Source of the DNA: Thermoplasmatota archaeon
GTDB lineage: Archaea; Thermoplasmatota; Thermoplasmata; UBA10834
DNA length: 64,000 nt
Direction: 5' to 3'
Assembly (NCBI GenBank): GCA_018818785.1
Contig: JAHIRF010000012.1
Coordinates: forward strand, 1 to 64,000
The position numbers and the translations under genes were made by a program. This document shows, piece by piece, positions 27,367 through 36,431 of the stretch (positions within the stretch are counted from its first letter, which is position 1; each line of letters begins with the position of its first letter). Under the pieces are notes generated by a model. It saw nothing but the letters and a program-made list of their open reading frames with translations. It ran no database searches and was not told the origin of the DNA.

Positions 27367-27918
27367 ATGAAGTTCAGATGGACCAAGGCGACGCTTCTGT
27401 TGACAGTGCTGGCGGTCATACTCGCGGTTCTGTCGCTGTCGTTGAAATGGTACTGGGTCGACATTACATATGAAGGCGAATCGACGGATCGTGTCAGTAC
27501 CTACGAACTCTACCTCTCGTATTGGGAGGACTCCGGGCTAAGAAGCTACCCGTACGGGTTCGAGGAAGCGGGAGCCGTGATAGATATTGTTGCGATGCTC
27601 ATACTCGTCTGGGCCTTCTTCTCGCTGCTGTACCTGTTGGCTCTCGTTCAGGGGGGATCTGGTTTTGTGAGAGGTTGGCTCATGATACTGCTCGCAATCC
27701 TGCCAATCATGGTGTATGTATTGTTCATGAAGAGCGCGGTCGAGGCCGAACTCAATTCTGGGTTGTTAGGTTACGGTGGAGAAGTTGTGTCGCATCCTAC
27801 GAGTGGATTCATTCTGCTTGTCCTGGCAGCGATTCTGCAGGTGGTGGCTGTCCTCCTGAGGAACATCCAAGTTCTGAATTCATGGTTGTCCGCTGATACG
27901 CAGAACGAGACGGCATAG
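27367..27918 (+). CDS. Four-TM membrane protein of unknown function
   Basis: 183 aa with four predicted membrane helices (about residues 8-28, 70-92, 98-118 and 145-165) and an extracytoplasmic loop of about 40 residues after the first. No family recognised. ATG at 27367 follows a GGTGGGTGGGG stretch; an in-frame GTG at 27355 is less likely. A TATA-like ACTTATAGG lies about 40 nt upstream. The topology resembles small claudin-like archaeal membrane proteins, but no motif supports a call. Confidence 0.7.
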   Translation: MKFRWTKATLLLTVLAVILAVLSLSLKWYWVDITYEGESTDRVSTYELYLSYWEDSGLRSYPYGFEEAGAVIDIVAMLILVWAFFSLLYLLALVQGGSGFVRGWLMILLAILPIMVYVLFMKSAVEAELNSGLLGYGGEVVSHPTSGFILLVLAAILQVVAVLLRNIQVLNSWLSADTQNETA

Positions 27919-27999
27919 AATGCACTGCACGCCGGTCCTGTTGGCTGAGCCAGCAAAGCTTTTTAACCAACCTACCTGATTGACCGGCCTACCAGTGAA

Positions 28000-28071
28000 G
28001 GGCCGATAGATCAGCGGAAGATCGCCTGCTTTGCAAGCAGGAGGTCAGGGGTTCAAATCCCCTTCGGTCCA
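28000..28071 (+). tRNA. tRNA-Ala (UGC anticodon)
   Basis: Acceptor GGGCCGA/TCGGTCC with one G-T pair, anticodon stem CCTGC/GCAGG with loop TTTGCAA (anticodon TGC), and T arm AGGGG-TTCAAAT-CCCCT. Discriminator A28071; CCA not encoded. A TTTTTAACC TATA-like stretch lies about 40 nt upstream. Confidence 0.95.
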
Positions 28072-28184
28072 CTTCTCGAAATTCTCAGTTTCCAATGCCT
28101 CCGAACCGATGATCATTAGTTATGCCTATCACCGAATCGATGGCATGCGGAAATGAATTAGGCGATGGATGATGATAAGGTTAC

Positions 28185-28448
28185 ATGGATTCGGAGACGA
28201 CAACGGATCAGAGCGAACCGAGAGGAAGCCTCCGAGTGATTCTTATCGTCTTGGTGATACTTGCAGCAATTGATTTCTGCATCTTTGTGTGGGTAGTTCC
28301 TTGGGCGGATAAGACTTATCAGTCCCTATTTGGGTCATTAGGCTATGTGATTGTGTTCCTGACGATATTCGTGGACTTCTTGATCGGTCTAGCTTTGGTC
28401 GCTTACTATTTCAATAGCCAATCATATCCTTCGGATAGATGGCAATGA
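28185..28448 (+). CDS. Small two-TM membrane protein
   Basis: 87 aa: a polar N-terminus of about 16 residues, then two membrane helices (about 17-40 and 50-73) and a short tail. No family recognised. ATG at 28185 has AAGGTT upstream. Isolated between tRNA-Ala and a gene-poor gap; base composition is lower in GC than its neighbours. Probably real on length and hydrophobic pattern, but unproven. Confidence 0.55.
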   Translation: MDSETTTDQSEPRGSLRVILIVLVILAAIDFCIFVWVVPWADKTYQSLFGSLGYVIVFLTIFVDFLIGLALVAYYFNSQSYPSDRWQ

Positions 28449-28736
28449 GGATTGGATTTCTGCATGGCGTTTGCACCGGCCACCTTCGGCGGTGCGGACA
28501 ATGCCACCGCTGCCATACTCGCAGTAGTCGCGAAGACCATCAGGATGCGCACTTGTTTGGACTCCACCTCAACCGATCTTTCACAAGAATCGGCTGATAT
28601 TCCGGGAGACACTTGCATCCATGTCTGTTAAACTAGATGCGAGGCCCACCCAAGCGCAGGACTCCGATGACGCTCTTCGTGCGTCCAATATGCGATATTG
28701 AGCCGCAGCAACTCTCCCCTTGGAGGACAAATTTGC
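28449..28736. other. Gap without a supported gene
   Basis: This 288-bp gap has an open frame on the minus strand (28406-28618) with one hydrophobic stretch, but it overlaps the neighbouring gene and has no ribosome-binding site. No RNA gene or repeat is seen. Confidence 0.4.
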
Positions 28737-29990
28737 CTAGATCTCGCAGGTCTCTCCCACCTGTGAGCCGTTGGCTCCTGGGAGCCTCTTCATGATGCGT
28801 CTAAGCAAGGTGGGTGCGATGAGCACGCTTAGGACTCCCATGACTACGATGATCGAGTAGATCGTATTGTCTATGATGCCCTCGTTCAAGCCGTAGAGAG
28901 CTATGATCATCGCAACCTCAAGTCTGGCAGCCATGCCAAGGCCTATTGCAACGGATTCGGTCTTTGTCATGCCGAATATCCTTGCGGGAATCGCACTTCC
29001 GGCGACTTTGGTGAGGATCGCCACTCCCGCTAGGGCGATCGCAAACATCCAGATATCCAGTGGTAATCTGATGTCAACGAGCACCCCGAGCGATATGAAG
29101 AAGATCGGTGCGAATGCCCACTCCAGGAAGATGATCCCTTCCCTGAATTGTTTCCTGTACTCGCATCTCGAAAAACTCGTTCCCGCGACAAATGCTCCAA
29201 CGATAGCCGAGATGCCTATCTGATTGGAGACGAAGGAGTAGAGGAACGCGAATGAGAGCGCTAGAATGAACCCGCTCTCGGGTATGCCGTGCTTGAGCCC
29301 CTGCCGCTCGGTCATGGCGATTATCTTCACTATTATCCTAGAACCAACGAACGTGCCACCGACAACGAACAATATCGCGGCTATGGATATCAATGCAACA
29401 TTCGAAACATCGATACCGCTACTGGTCCCGACCCCGATGGAGATTGCGAGTACAATCATCCCCAGTACGTCGTCAACGACCGCCGCGCCGAGTATGGTCT
29501 TAGCCATGCTCGTGGATATGATCCCCATCTCCCTCAGGACGCCTCCAGTGATTGCCACGCTCGTCGCGACGAGGGCGGTTCCGACGAAGATTGACTGCGC
29601 GAAGTTCGCTCCTGGGAGGAGTGTGGATGCGAGCACGAACCCTCCGATCCAGGGGAGGGTTATGCCGCCGATCGCGATGGATATGTTCTTCTTCGTGTAT
29701 ATCTCACCAAAGTCGCATTCCAATCCTATGACGAACAGCATGACGGTCGCGCCGAAGGTAGCCAATAGGGTGATTATGTCTGTAGTACCTGCTTGGTCCG
29801 TCCCGTTCAACGAGATGGTGATGAGGTTGAGAACGCTAGGGCCGATCATGATACCGATTGCTATCTGTCCCACGGTTTTCGGAAGACCCACTCGGACGAA
29901 TATCATGCTGGACGCGATTGCAATCGCTAGCAGCATGGCAACCTGGAACCACAGGTCATTGGATATCTCGGCCCAGAGTTCAGATAGCAT
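28737..29990 (-). CDS. CPA2-type cation/proton antiporter
   Basis: 417 aa with about 12-13 membrane helices across the Na_H_Exchanger fold. GLPKTVGQIAIGIMIGPSVL and GLECDFGEI are typical of the KefB/GerN/NapA branch. The ion-binding pair of aspartates is present in AAVVDDVLGM. There is no C-terminal TrkA-N domain. It should exchange Na+ or K+ for protons at the cytoplasmic membrane. Start ATG at 29990. No tight operon partner. Confidence 0.9.
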   Translation of the reverse strand: MLSELWAEISNDLWFQVAMLLAIAIASSMIFVRVGLPKTVGQIAIGIMIGPSVLNLITISLNGTDQAGTTDIITLLATFGATVMLFVIGLECDFGEIYTKKNISIAIGGITLPWIGGFVLASTLLPGANFAQSIFVGTALVATSVAITGGVLREMGIISTSMAKTILGAAVVDDVLGMIVLAISIGVGTSSGIDVSNVALISIAAILFVVGGTFVGSRIIVKIIAMTERQGLKHGIPESGFILALSFAFLYSFVSNQIGISAIVGAFVAGTSFSRCEYRKQFREGIIFLEWAFAPIFFISLGVLVDIRLPLDIWMFAIALAGVAILTKVAGSAIPARIFGMTKTESVAIGLGMAARLEVAMIIALYGLNEGIIDNTIYSIIVVMGVLSVLIAPTLLRRIMKRLPGANGSQVGETCEI

Positions 29991-30045
29991 GACTCCGTCT
30001 TGATGACGTAGTCATCTGATAAAGCTTTTCAATCTGGTGATGGGA

Positions 30046-31323
30046 TTATCTCTTCAGTAGTCGCATGATTGGAGACTTGCTAATATCCCTCTTCCTGCTG
30101 CCAGTGAGCAGTCTATCTGTCCTGAATATCCAGACCGCGATCGCTATCATCACCACTGCGAATATCGTCACGTAGACGATGCCGGATATCACGAGGATAT
30201 AATCGTCAAACATCAAGCTCCTCATAGCCATCATCGGATGGGTGAATGGTATCGCGAACAGGAGGACCTGAGCGGCCAATGGCAATGTGTTGTAGTCCTT
30301 GAACATCGTGATGAACATCGGGATCATTGCAAGTATGGCCACTGGGCCGGTCAACGTCTGCGCTGATTTGTAGTCTCTCGTGAACGTGCCCAACACCATA
30401 CACAATGACAGTGCCGCCAATAGGCTCACGAATAGGGACACGCCTATCAGGACATAGTCGAGGGTGTTCAGGGCGAGCCCGTATTCCGCGAGATCGATGT
30501 CCACACCTGCAGAGAACGAGGTCATGTAGTAGTTGAATCCCAGCATGTATATTCCTGCCATCAGGAGCCCGATGATCGCGCTGGCCACCAATTTCCCTGT
30601 GACGATAGAACTGCGCTTGACCGGCAGGGTCAGGAGCGTCTCAAGCGTCTTGCTCTCCTTCTCCATACCCATGGAGCTGATGACTGTTCCTCCGGCCATC
30701 ATGATGATCATCATGATGATCAGCGGGACGGTCAATGACTGAGACGAGATGATTGCATCGAGAGTGCTGGGTGAGATGCCGTCCATCTCCTTATCCTTGA
30801 ATAATGTGGTGTCCGTCGTGGTGGTTGGATCGAGGACCAATGAGGGATCGCTGGACGACCCCGTCTCGATCATATATGCGGATATGCCCAATTCGACACT
30901 GGATATCAGATTCTGTACCGAGATCGAAGATATGGAATCCAGAAGTCCCGCACCTTTCATTATCCAGAATATCTGGATCGTTCCCGCGGTCTCGTTGGAT
31001 ATATTCTCCGTGAAATTCGATGGTATGACCAAGAGTGCGGTGGCGCCTTCTTGTTTGGCCACCGCCAAACCTTCATCGATATCCGTCCCGTTGTAGACGA
31101 TTTTCGCTCCTCGGGACAACACGTCCATAGTGATGTCTGAAAGCACGCCATCGTCCAGGTCCACCACGCCGATGATCGACTCTGAGGTCGCTTCCTCTTG
31201 GACACCGCTCATCATGTTCCCGAGATAGCCGAAGAGGATCGCGAGCACGATGATTGGAAGTATTGTGGATTTGGTGAGCATCTCCTTGATCTCTTTCCTG
31301 ATTATGTTTGTCAGAGCCTTCAT
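30046..31323 (-). CDS. ABC-2 type exporter permease (NatB-like)
   Basis: 425 aa. One N-terminal helix, a large extracytoplasmic domain (about residues 40-210), then five or six helices, the NatB/YhaP-like ABC-2 layout. MEKESKTLETLLTLPVKRSSI is the conserved cytoplasmic segment of this family. ATG at 31323 overlaps the ATPase stop (ATGA) and has GGTGATCAC upstream. With the upstream ATPase it forms a two-gene exporter; Na+ or drug efflux is possible, substrate unknown. Confidence 0.9.
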   Translation of the reverse strand: MKALTNIIRKEIKEMLTKSTILPIIVLAILFGYLGNMMSGVQEEATSESIIGVVDLDDGVLSDITMDVLSRGAKIVYNGTDIDEGLAVAKQEGATALLVIPSNFTENISNETAGTIQIFWIMKGAGLLDSISSISVQNLISSVELGISAYMIETGSSSDPSLVLDPTTTTDTTLFKDKEMDGISPSTLDAIISSQSLTVPLIIMMIIMMAGGTVISSMGMEKESKTLETLLTLPVKRSSIVTGKLVASAIIGLLMAGIYMLGFNYYMTSFSAGVDIDLAEYGLALNTLDYVLIGVSLFVSLLAALSLCMVLGTFTRDYKSAQTLTGPVAILAMIPMFITMFKDYNTLPLAAQVLLFAIPFTHPMMAMRSLMFDDYILVISGIVYVTIFAVVMIAIAVWIFRTDRLLTGSRKRDISKSPIMRLLKR

Positions 31324-32042
31324 GTGATCACCCTCATGAAGACATCCTCGATGTTGCAAGCATCATACTTCTTCTTCAGGCCAGCAGGAGTGCCCATCTC
31401 GACGATGACGCCGTCGTTGATCAAGGCGATCCTATCGCACATGTATTCGACCTCGAGCATATTATGGGACGACAGCAGCACGGTGGTGCCATTCCTTGCG
31501 ATGTCCTTGACAATCTTCCTTATCTCCTGAGCATTCACGACATCCAGGCCGGATGTGAGCTCGTCCAGTATCGCAAGTCGCGGGTTCGTCATGAGTGCCC
31601 TTCCCACGAGCAATCTCCTAGTCATGCCCTTGCTGTATGTGTTCACCTTGTCATCGATGCGATTCCCGAGGGCGGCTATCTCGATTCCTCTGGCGACGAT
31701 ATCCTTGGCCGCCTGACCGCTCGCGAAGAAGTTGGCGATGAACCTGAGGTAGTCCCTACCCGTGAGGTTCTTGTAGGCGCCTGCATCCTCAGGTAGATAA
31801 CTCAGTATCTTGCGCACCTCGTGAGGCTCCTTTGCCAGGTCGTGCCCGAATACGTTCACGGAGCCTCCGGATATCTCCAGGAGCGTAGCGATCACTCTCA
31901 GCGTGGTCGTCTTCCCAGCCCCGTTGGGACCAATGAGTCCGAAGACCTCCCTGTCTTCTACTTCGAACGAGATACCTTTGACTCCCTTGAATGAACCGTA
32001 GTTCTTGTCCAGGTCCTTCACCTCAACCGCGGGCATAGTCAT
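31320..32042 (-). CDS. ABC transporter ATP-binding protein (NatA-like)
   Basis: 240 aa. Walker A GPNGAGKTT, signature YSKGMTRRLLVGRAL and Walker B LAILDELTSGLD. The usual Pro after the catalytic Glu (DEPTSGLD) is Leu here, an uncommon change. The D-loop and switch His (SSHNMLE) are present. It powers the ABC-2 permease whose gene overlaps it by 4 nt. ATG at 32042 has GAAGGTGA upstream. Confidence 0.94.
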   Translation of the reverse strand: MTMPAVEVKDLDKNYGSFKGVKGISFEVEDREVFGLIGPNGAGKTTTLRVIATLLEISGGSVNVFGHDLAKEPHEVRKILSYLPEDAGAYKNLTGRDYLRFIANFFASGQAAKDIVARGIEIAALGNRIDDKVNTYSKGMTRRLLVGRALMTNPRLAILDELTSGLDVVNAQEIRKIVKDIARNGTTVLLSSHNMLEVEYMCDRIALINDGVIVEMGTPAGLKKKYDACNIEDVFMRVIT

Positions 32043-32154
32043 TCACCTTCTTTCGGGTCGATTATAGGCTACCCATACTTACAGTTGACGGAGGACCCCC
32101 ACCAGGATATTCCATGAAAAATAGGAATTACTTCTTCTGCCCTTCACTGACATC

Positions 32155-32430
32155 ATGGAAGATTGGACGGTTCTCGGTATTCTCGCTGGTGCTATGACCT
32201 CATCAGGTTATGTTCCACAGATCGTCAAGGGCTGGCGTTCCAGAAAGATGGATGATGTCTCCTTTCTGATGCCCGCGATACTCGGTATGGGCATGTTCCT
32301 GTGGTTGCTCTATGGCATACACATGCAGGACTTCGCGATCATCGTTGCTAACATAACTGGCTGCGCGCTCACTGCAATCATCATTGCGATGAAACTCCAT
32401 TTCGATGCAAGGTCAAGATCCGTATCGTGA
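32155..32430 (+). CDS. SemiSWEET-type transporter (PQ-loop)
   Basis: 91 aa with three membrane helices, the half-size MtN3/SWEET unit that works as a dimer. SSGYVPQIVKGWRSRKMDDVS carries the PQ motif of helix 1 and the following loop. Such proteins move small sugars by facilitated diffusion; the substrate here is not known. Convergent with the DUF362 gene; no operon partner. Confidence 0.85.
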   Translation: MEDWTVLGILAGAMTSSGYVPQIVKGWRSRKMDDVSFLMPAILGMGMFLWLLYGIHMQDFAIIVANITGCALTAIIIAMKLHFDARSRSVS

Positions 32431-32447
32431 GCGCTTGTCGCGTCGAA

Positions 32448-33335
32448 TCATTTGAAAAGGAATGGCTGTATCTTCTCGACGATCTCTTCCGAGGACTCGT
32501 CGGCTGGCACGAGTTCTATATCGTCCGGATTCGTCACTCCCAGGCCGAGTTCGACCGCCCTCTTGATCTGGTCCTGCTCGAAGACCGCCCTGCTCTCTAT
32601 CTTCCTCGTGGTGCCGTGCATCTTCAGGGCCGCTACCCCCACCGCGTCCATCGCTATCCTGTCCGTCGATGCGAATGTGAGATTGGCCGACCATCTCTTG
32701 CCCGTGATCGGTCCGCCCTCATAGAATGCCTCGATGCCATCCATGACAAGCAGTGCAGGCTTGTACGCCACGTTCATCTCGGCGATCATATTCCTCTGGT
32801 TGATCAGAGCGGTGTGAAGTTCGGTCATGTTGCTTCCGTGCACCATACCCGTGGTGAGCTTGAGGGACATCGTGAAGTGGCCACCATACTGATGCGTCTT
32901 CAGACAACACAGACCTATCACTGCATCAGATTCTAAGACCGGCCTGGCAAAGAGGAATCCGTTCCTCCAATGACTACCAGGAGGCTTCATCTTCATCCAC
33001 CTGTCCTTTGACATCTTATCGAAGATGACACAATCGAACCCCATCTTCTCCGCGAGGTCGAAGACGCCCTTCTCCCGGAACACCTTCGTGGTATCTGCAG
33101 GTCCGCTCCTGTCTCCTACGCTCAATCCTGCGGGGTTGCGTTCCTTCACCAGCTCTACCATCGATCTGAGCGTATCGTTGTGGGTCGACCCAGGCGTTGG
33201 ATCGGCCGTGTTGAAATTGGGCTTTATGAGAACCCGTTTACCCTCGATATCGGGCATGCCTATGGCCTCCACGGCCATCTTGAGAGCCACACTCCTGTCG
33301 GAATTATGGACCACGGATACGATTGACGTCGGCAT
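32448..33335 (-). CDS. DUF362 family protein
   Basis: 295 aa. GKRVLIKPNFN near the N-terminus, GDRSGPADT, LCCLKTHQYGGHFTMSLKLTTGM and MDGIEAFYEGGP are the hallmarks of DUF362. There is no ferredoxin domain, which some relatives carry at the C-terminus. The activity of the family is not settled. ATG at 33335. Possibly co-transcribed with the SLOG-type gene 47 nt upstream on the same strand. Confidence 0.88.
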   Translation of the reverse strand: MPTSIVSVVHNSDRSVALKMAVEAIGMPDIEGKRVLIKPNFNTADPTPGSTHNDTLRSMVELVKERNPAGLSVGDRSGPADTTKVFREKGVFDLAEKMGFDCVIFDKMSKDRWMKMKPPGSHWRNGFLFARPVLESDAVIGLCCLKTHQYGGHFTMSLKLTTGMVHGSNMTELHTALINQRNMIAEMNVAYKPALLVMDGIEAFYEGGPITGKRWSANLTFASTDRIAMDAVGVAALKMHGTTRKIESRAVFEQDQIKRAVELGLGVTNPDDIELVPADESSEEIVEKIQPFLFK

Positions 33336-33382
33336 GTAGGATGGACCTCCTCGGTGCAGATAATGAGTCTGCGTGATTTACA

Positions 33383-33868
33383 TCATTCTTTCGGAGAGAT
33401 CGCGGCCATTGCGAGCGCGACCGCGTCCTCGGGCGTTTCGGCTTCGACCAGATGGAGTATCGTCTTGTGATATGCCCGTTCAAGCTTCCATGTCCCGAGA
33501 CCTATCACAGTCTTGCCGAGATTCAGTGCATGACCGATTTCCGAGAGCGTGCCGAACTCCCCTCCGACAGCAATCACCACATCCGCCGTCTTCACGAGCA
33601 TGACGTTCCTGCCGACCCCCATCCCTGTGACGATCGGTATCTGGACATATGGATTCGCATCGTTCCGGTCATCAGAGGGTATTATGCCGATCGTGAGTCC
33701 TCCTTCAGCCCTCGCGCCTTTGCACACGGCCTCCATCACGCCTCCCAATCCTCCGCAGACCACAGCTGCGCCGTGCTTCGCGATTTCGGACCCTAGCTTC
33801 TCAGCCTGACGGTATGTCTCCTTGTCTGGCTTGTTCGCCCCTATGACCCCTATGATCTTGAACGCCAT
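33383..33868 (-). CDS. SLOG/LOG-like Rossmann protein (TIGR00725 type)
   Basis: 161 aa. KIIGVIGANKPD at the start, AAVVCGGLGGVMEAVCKGARAE and VVIAVGGEFGTLSEIGHAL (the GGxGT-E nucleotide-binding motif) define the TIGR00725 group of the LOG/lysine-decarboxylase-like fold. Related LOG proteins release nucleotides from phosphoribosyl conjugates; the substrate here is unknown. ATG at 33868. Confidence 0.88.
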   Translation of the reverse strand: MAFKIIGVIGANKPDKETYRQAEKLGSEIAKHGAAVVCGGLGGVMEAVCKGARAEGGLTIGIIPSDDRNDANPYVQIPIVTGMGVGRNVMLVKTADVVIAVGGEFGTLSEIGHALNLGKTVIGLGTWKLERAYHKTILHLVEAETPEDAVALAMAAISPKE

Positions 33869-33982
33869 GTCATGACCTCATGGCGCTCTTCTGACTTAAA
33901 TTCAATCTCGGACACTGGCCATCCATCGACATGTTTATTAGGTAACCGACCCGATATTGACGCAAGTATTGGAGGCTCCCCC

Positions 33983-34513
33983 ATGCCAGATATTAGAGAT
34001 AGGATTGAGGAAGACAGGGGTATTCTGAAGAAGATCCAGACATATGTTCCAGGATTCAGAGGATACAGGCGCCGAGAGGATCTTCGGGACGCAGACCGCA
34101 TGCTCAGAGCTCAATTGACTCAGAAGCTCAGCATCGAGAGGAGAGGTCTTGAGGAGTGCAGGGGTCTGCTCGTGCAGAGCTACGGCTCGAAGGAGATGGA
34201 GCTGATCGGCGGCCTCATTAATCAGTTCAAGAAGATCGAAGGCCTGGTCCTTCATGCTGAGACGGGCTATTCCGGATTCGTGGCAGATATCCAGATCAAG
34301 GAGGAGCAGCTAGACAAGCTGTACGAGTACGATGCGGGCATGCTCGACCATCTCACATCGATCACTGTGAGCATAGAGTCACTCAAGAACTCCCTGATGG
34401 CAGCTGATGAAGCCACGAGCCACCGGGATATCATGAACATCAGGGCCAGGATAACAGATTTCGAGGACAAGTTCAATCGCAGGATGCGCGTGATAGAGGG
34501 CACGGAGGTGTGA
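33983..34513 (+). CDS. Coiled-coil protein of the SPFH/zinc-ribbon island
   Basis: 176 aa, mainly alpha-helical with heptad-like patterns from residue 40 on. The N-terminal segment IQTYVPGFRGYRRREDLRDA is distinctive and resembles a conserved motif in small bacterial proteins encoded near SPFH genes (recollection, unverified). No membrane helix. ATG at 33983 fits a TATA-like TTTATTAGG at 33931-33939. It lies 4 nt before the SPFH gene, so an operon is likely. Perhaps a PspA-like scaffold or regulator of the SPFH protein (inference). Confidence 0.7.
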   Translation: MPDIRDRIEEDRGILKKIQTYVPGFRGYRRREDLRDADRMLRAQLTQKLSIERRGLEECRGLLVQSYGSKEMELIGGLINQFKKIEGLVLHAETGYSGFVADIQIKEEQLDKLYEYDAGMLDHLTSITVSIESLKNSLMAADEATSHRDIMNIRARITDFEDKFNRRMRVIEGTEV

Positions 34514-34517
34514 GATC

Positions 34518-35639
34518 ATGAGTATCATAGGAGCGGCAACGTTCAAGTGGGAAGATGTGGACAAGCGTACGAACATAATGTACCGCATGCCACGAAACAT
34601 AAAATTCAACGACAACATAGTCGTCCGCGAAGATGAGGTCGCTGTGTTCTACAGGGACGGAAAGGCGCTGGCGTACATAGATAGACCAGACAGATACGCC
34701 CTTTCCTCGCTCAACGCGCCTATCGTCGGGGCCATCGTGAAATTCATTTCGGGCGTCCAGCAACAGGCTGAAGTCATATACCTCCAGAAGCGGGCGATCG
34801 ATGGCAAGTTCGGCAGCAAGCAGCCATACCAGTTCAGAGACAAGGAGTTCGGCATGGTCAACCTGCGCGTGTTCGGGGAGTTCCGGTACAAGGTCGGATC
34901 ACCAGCCAACTTCGTTAATGAGTTCGTCGGTACGCTCAACTATTCCGCGAGCGCGGAGATAGAGGAACGAATCAAAGAACAGATGGTCATACTGATCTAC
35001 GATTCCATAGGCGACATGAAGAACGAGGGTATGGGGGTCGCGGACATGGCGAGCAACCTGACCAGCATCGAGCAGGTCGTGTTGTCAAGGACGAAGGATC
35101 ATTTCGACCTCTATGGTATCTCGATCGACAAGATATCCGGACTGTACATCTCTTTGCCAGAAGAAGTTCAGAAAGCGGTTGATACGCGTGCTTCGATGCA
35201 GATACTGGGCACGAACTATGTCCAATACCAATCTGGACAGGCCATGCGTGAGGCCGCCTCGAATCCTGCAGGCGGTGCGGCTGCAGCAGGCGTTGGAGTC
35301 GGGGCTGGGATCGGCATGGGATGGACCATGATGGATTCGATGCGACAGCCATCAGCTGTGCCCGGGCAGCCGGCTCAGCCACAGTCGGTGCCTGCGACGA
35401 TCGCATGTCCGAAATGTGGCACTCAGAACCCGTCTACGGGCAAATTCTGCTCATCGTGTGGCGCGAAGCTTGGGGCTGCCACGGTCGCATGCCCGAAATG
35501 CAAGGCTGAGGTTCAAGAGACCTCCAAGTTCTGTCCGGAGTGCGGGGGCCAGATCGGAGGGAGCAAGAAATGTGCGTCCTGCGGTGCAGAAGTGCCTTTG
35601 AATGTGAAGTTCTGTCCAGAATGCGGAAAAGCCCCCTGA
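34518..35639 (+). CDS. SPFH-domain protein with C-terminal zinc ribbons (YdjI-like)
   Basis: 373 aa. Residues about 25-230 form an SPFH/band-7-like domain of the virion-core-protein type (EVAVFYRDGKALAYI at the start, YGISIDKISGLYISLPEEV near the end). A Gly/Ala-rich linker follows. The last 75 residues hold three zinc ribbons (CPKCGTQNPSTGKFCSSCG, CPKCKAEVQETSKFCPECG, CASCGAEVPLNVKFCPECG). Bacillus YdjI has the same architecture and is recruited to the membrane by zinc-ribbon partners. It is followed here by three zinc-ribbon genes, two of them with membrane helices, which fits that model. Confidence 0.9.
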   Translation: MSIIGAATFKWEDVDKRTNIMYRMPRNIKFNDNIVVREDEVAVFYRDGKALAYIDRPDRYALSSLNAPIVGAIVKFISGVQQQAEVIYLQKRAIDGKFGSKQPYQFRDKEFGMVNLRVFGEFRYKVGSPANFVNEFVGTLNYSASAEIEERIKEQMVILIYDSIGDMKNEGMGVADMASNLTSIEQVVLSRTKDHFDLYGISIDKISGLYISLPEEVQKAVDTRASMQILGTNYVQYQSGQAMREAASNPAGGAAAAGVGVGAGIGMGWTMMDSMRQPSAVPGQPAQPQSVPATIACPKCGTQNPSTGKFCSSCGAKLGAATVACPKCKAEVQETSKFCPECGGQIGGSKKCASCGAEVPLNVKFCPECGKAP

Positions 35640-35683
35640 ATCGAACAGCATGATTGAGGTCTAGATGAGTCTGGGGTGGGAAA

Positions 35684-36427
35684 TTGGCATCAATTAAGTG
35701 TCCGAAGTGCGCAGCGCCCGTGACGTTCGACGCTGAATCCAAGTTCGTGAAATGTTCGTACTGTACCTCGCAGATATACATCGACAGAAGCGGAGCGGGG
35801 TTCTACTACGCCCTTCCATATGCAGTCAACGAAACGAGCGCTGTCGGCGTGTTCAGACGCTGGGCGGCCGGGTCGACGAGGGCCAAGGACCTCGATAAGA
35901 ATGCTCAGATCGCAGGTGTGAAGAAGCAGTATTTCCCGGTCTACATGTTCAAGCGAGATATCAATGGCAAGGAGCAGGTCCTGGTCGAACCCGCTGGCTC
36001 GACCACACTGCCCGGCCTGCACAGCCTGAAGGTGCCGGCGGGGGATCTCAAGATATATGACGATTCTTTCGATGTCGGCGGCGCCGAGTTGATCAAACCC
36101 GATATCGAGATGCTATCCTACATGGACACTCTCCCCGGAAAGCCCAAGGAACAGGCTCTGGTGTTCTTTCCGATCTGGAAGCTCGATTACGTGTTCAATC
36201 AGAAGCGGTACGAAGTCATCATCGATGGCTCTGCTGGCGAAGTCTTCTCGGCAGAGTTCCCGACACGGAGCTCGAACGCATACGTCGCTGTCGCTGGGAT
36301 CGGATTCGTCGCATTCGTTGTCGAAGGTCTCCTCGCAGCGGTCTCTCTTCCCCTTGCACTGGGATTGATGGGGTTGACGATTGTAGGCGTCTTCGCGAGC
36401 GCTTTGTTCGTGGCAAGGAGGATGTGA
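35684..36427 (+). CDS. Zinc-ribbon membrane protein
   Basis: 247 aa. An N-terminal rubredoxin-like ribbon (CPKCA and CSYCT, about residues 6-30), a soluble beta-rich middle and two closely spaced C-terminal membrane helices (about 198-245). Start TTG at 35684 with GGTGGGAAA upstream. The conserved FPIWKLDYVF segment resembles the YLPFWRA and YYPVWVVRY segments in the next two genes, so the three share a domain. Likely a membrane partner of the SPFH protein. Confidence 0.8.
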   Translation: MASIKCPKCAAPVTFDAESKFVKCSYCTSQIYIDRSGAGFYYALPYAVNETSAVGVFRRWAAGSTRAKDLDKNAQIAGVKKQYFPVYMFKRDINGKEQVLVEPAGSTTLPGLHSLKVPAGDLKIYDDSFDVGGAELIKPDIEMLSYMDTLPGKPKEQALVFFPIWKLDYVFNQKRYEVIIDGSAGEVFSAEFPTRSSNAYVAVAGIGFVAFVVEGLLAAVSLPLALGLMGLTIVGVFASALFVARRM

Positions 36428-36431
36428 TGAT

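Noticed and set aside
28406-28618. A 70-codon minus-strand frame with one hydrophobic stretch
   Set aside because: It overlaps the end of the 28185-28448 gene, has no Shine-Dalgarno or TATA support and no recognisable pattern; possible but not supported.
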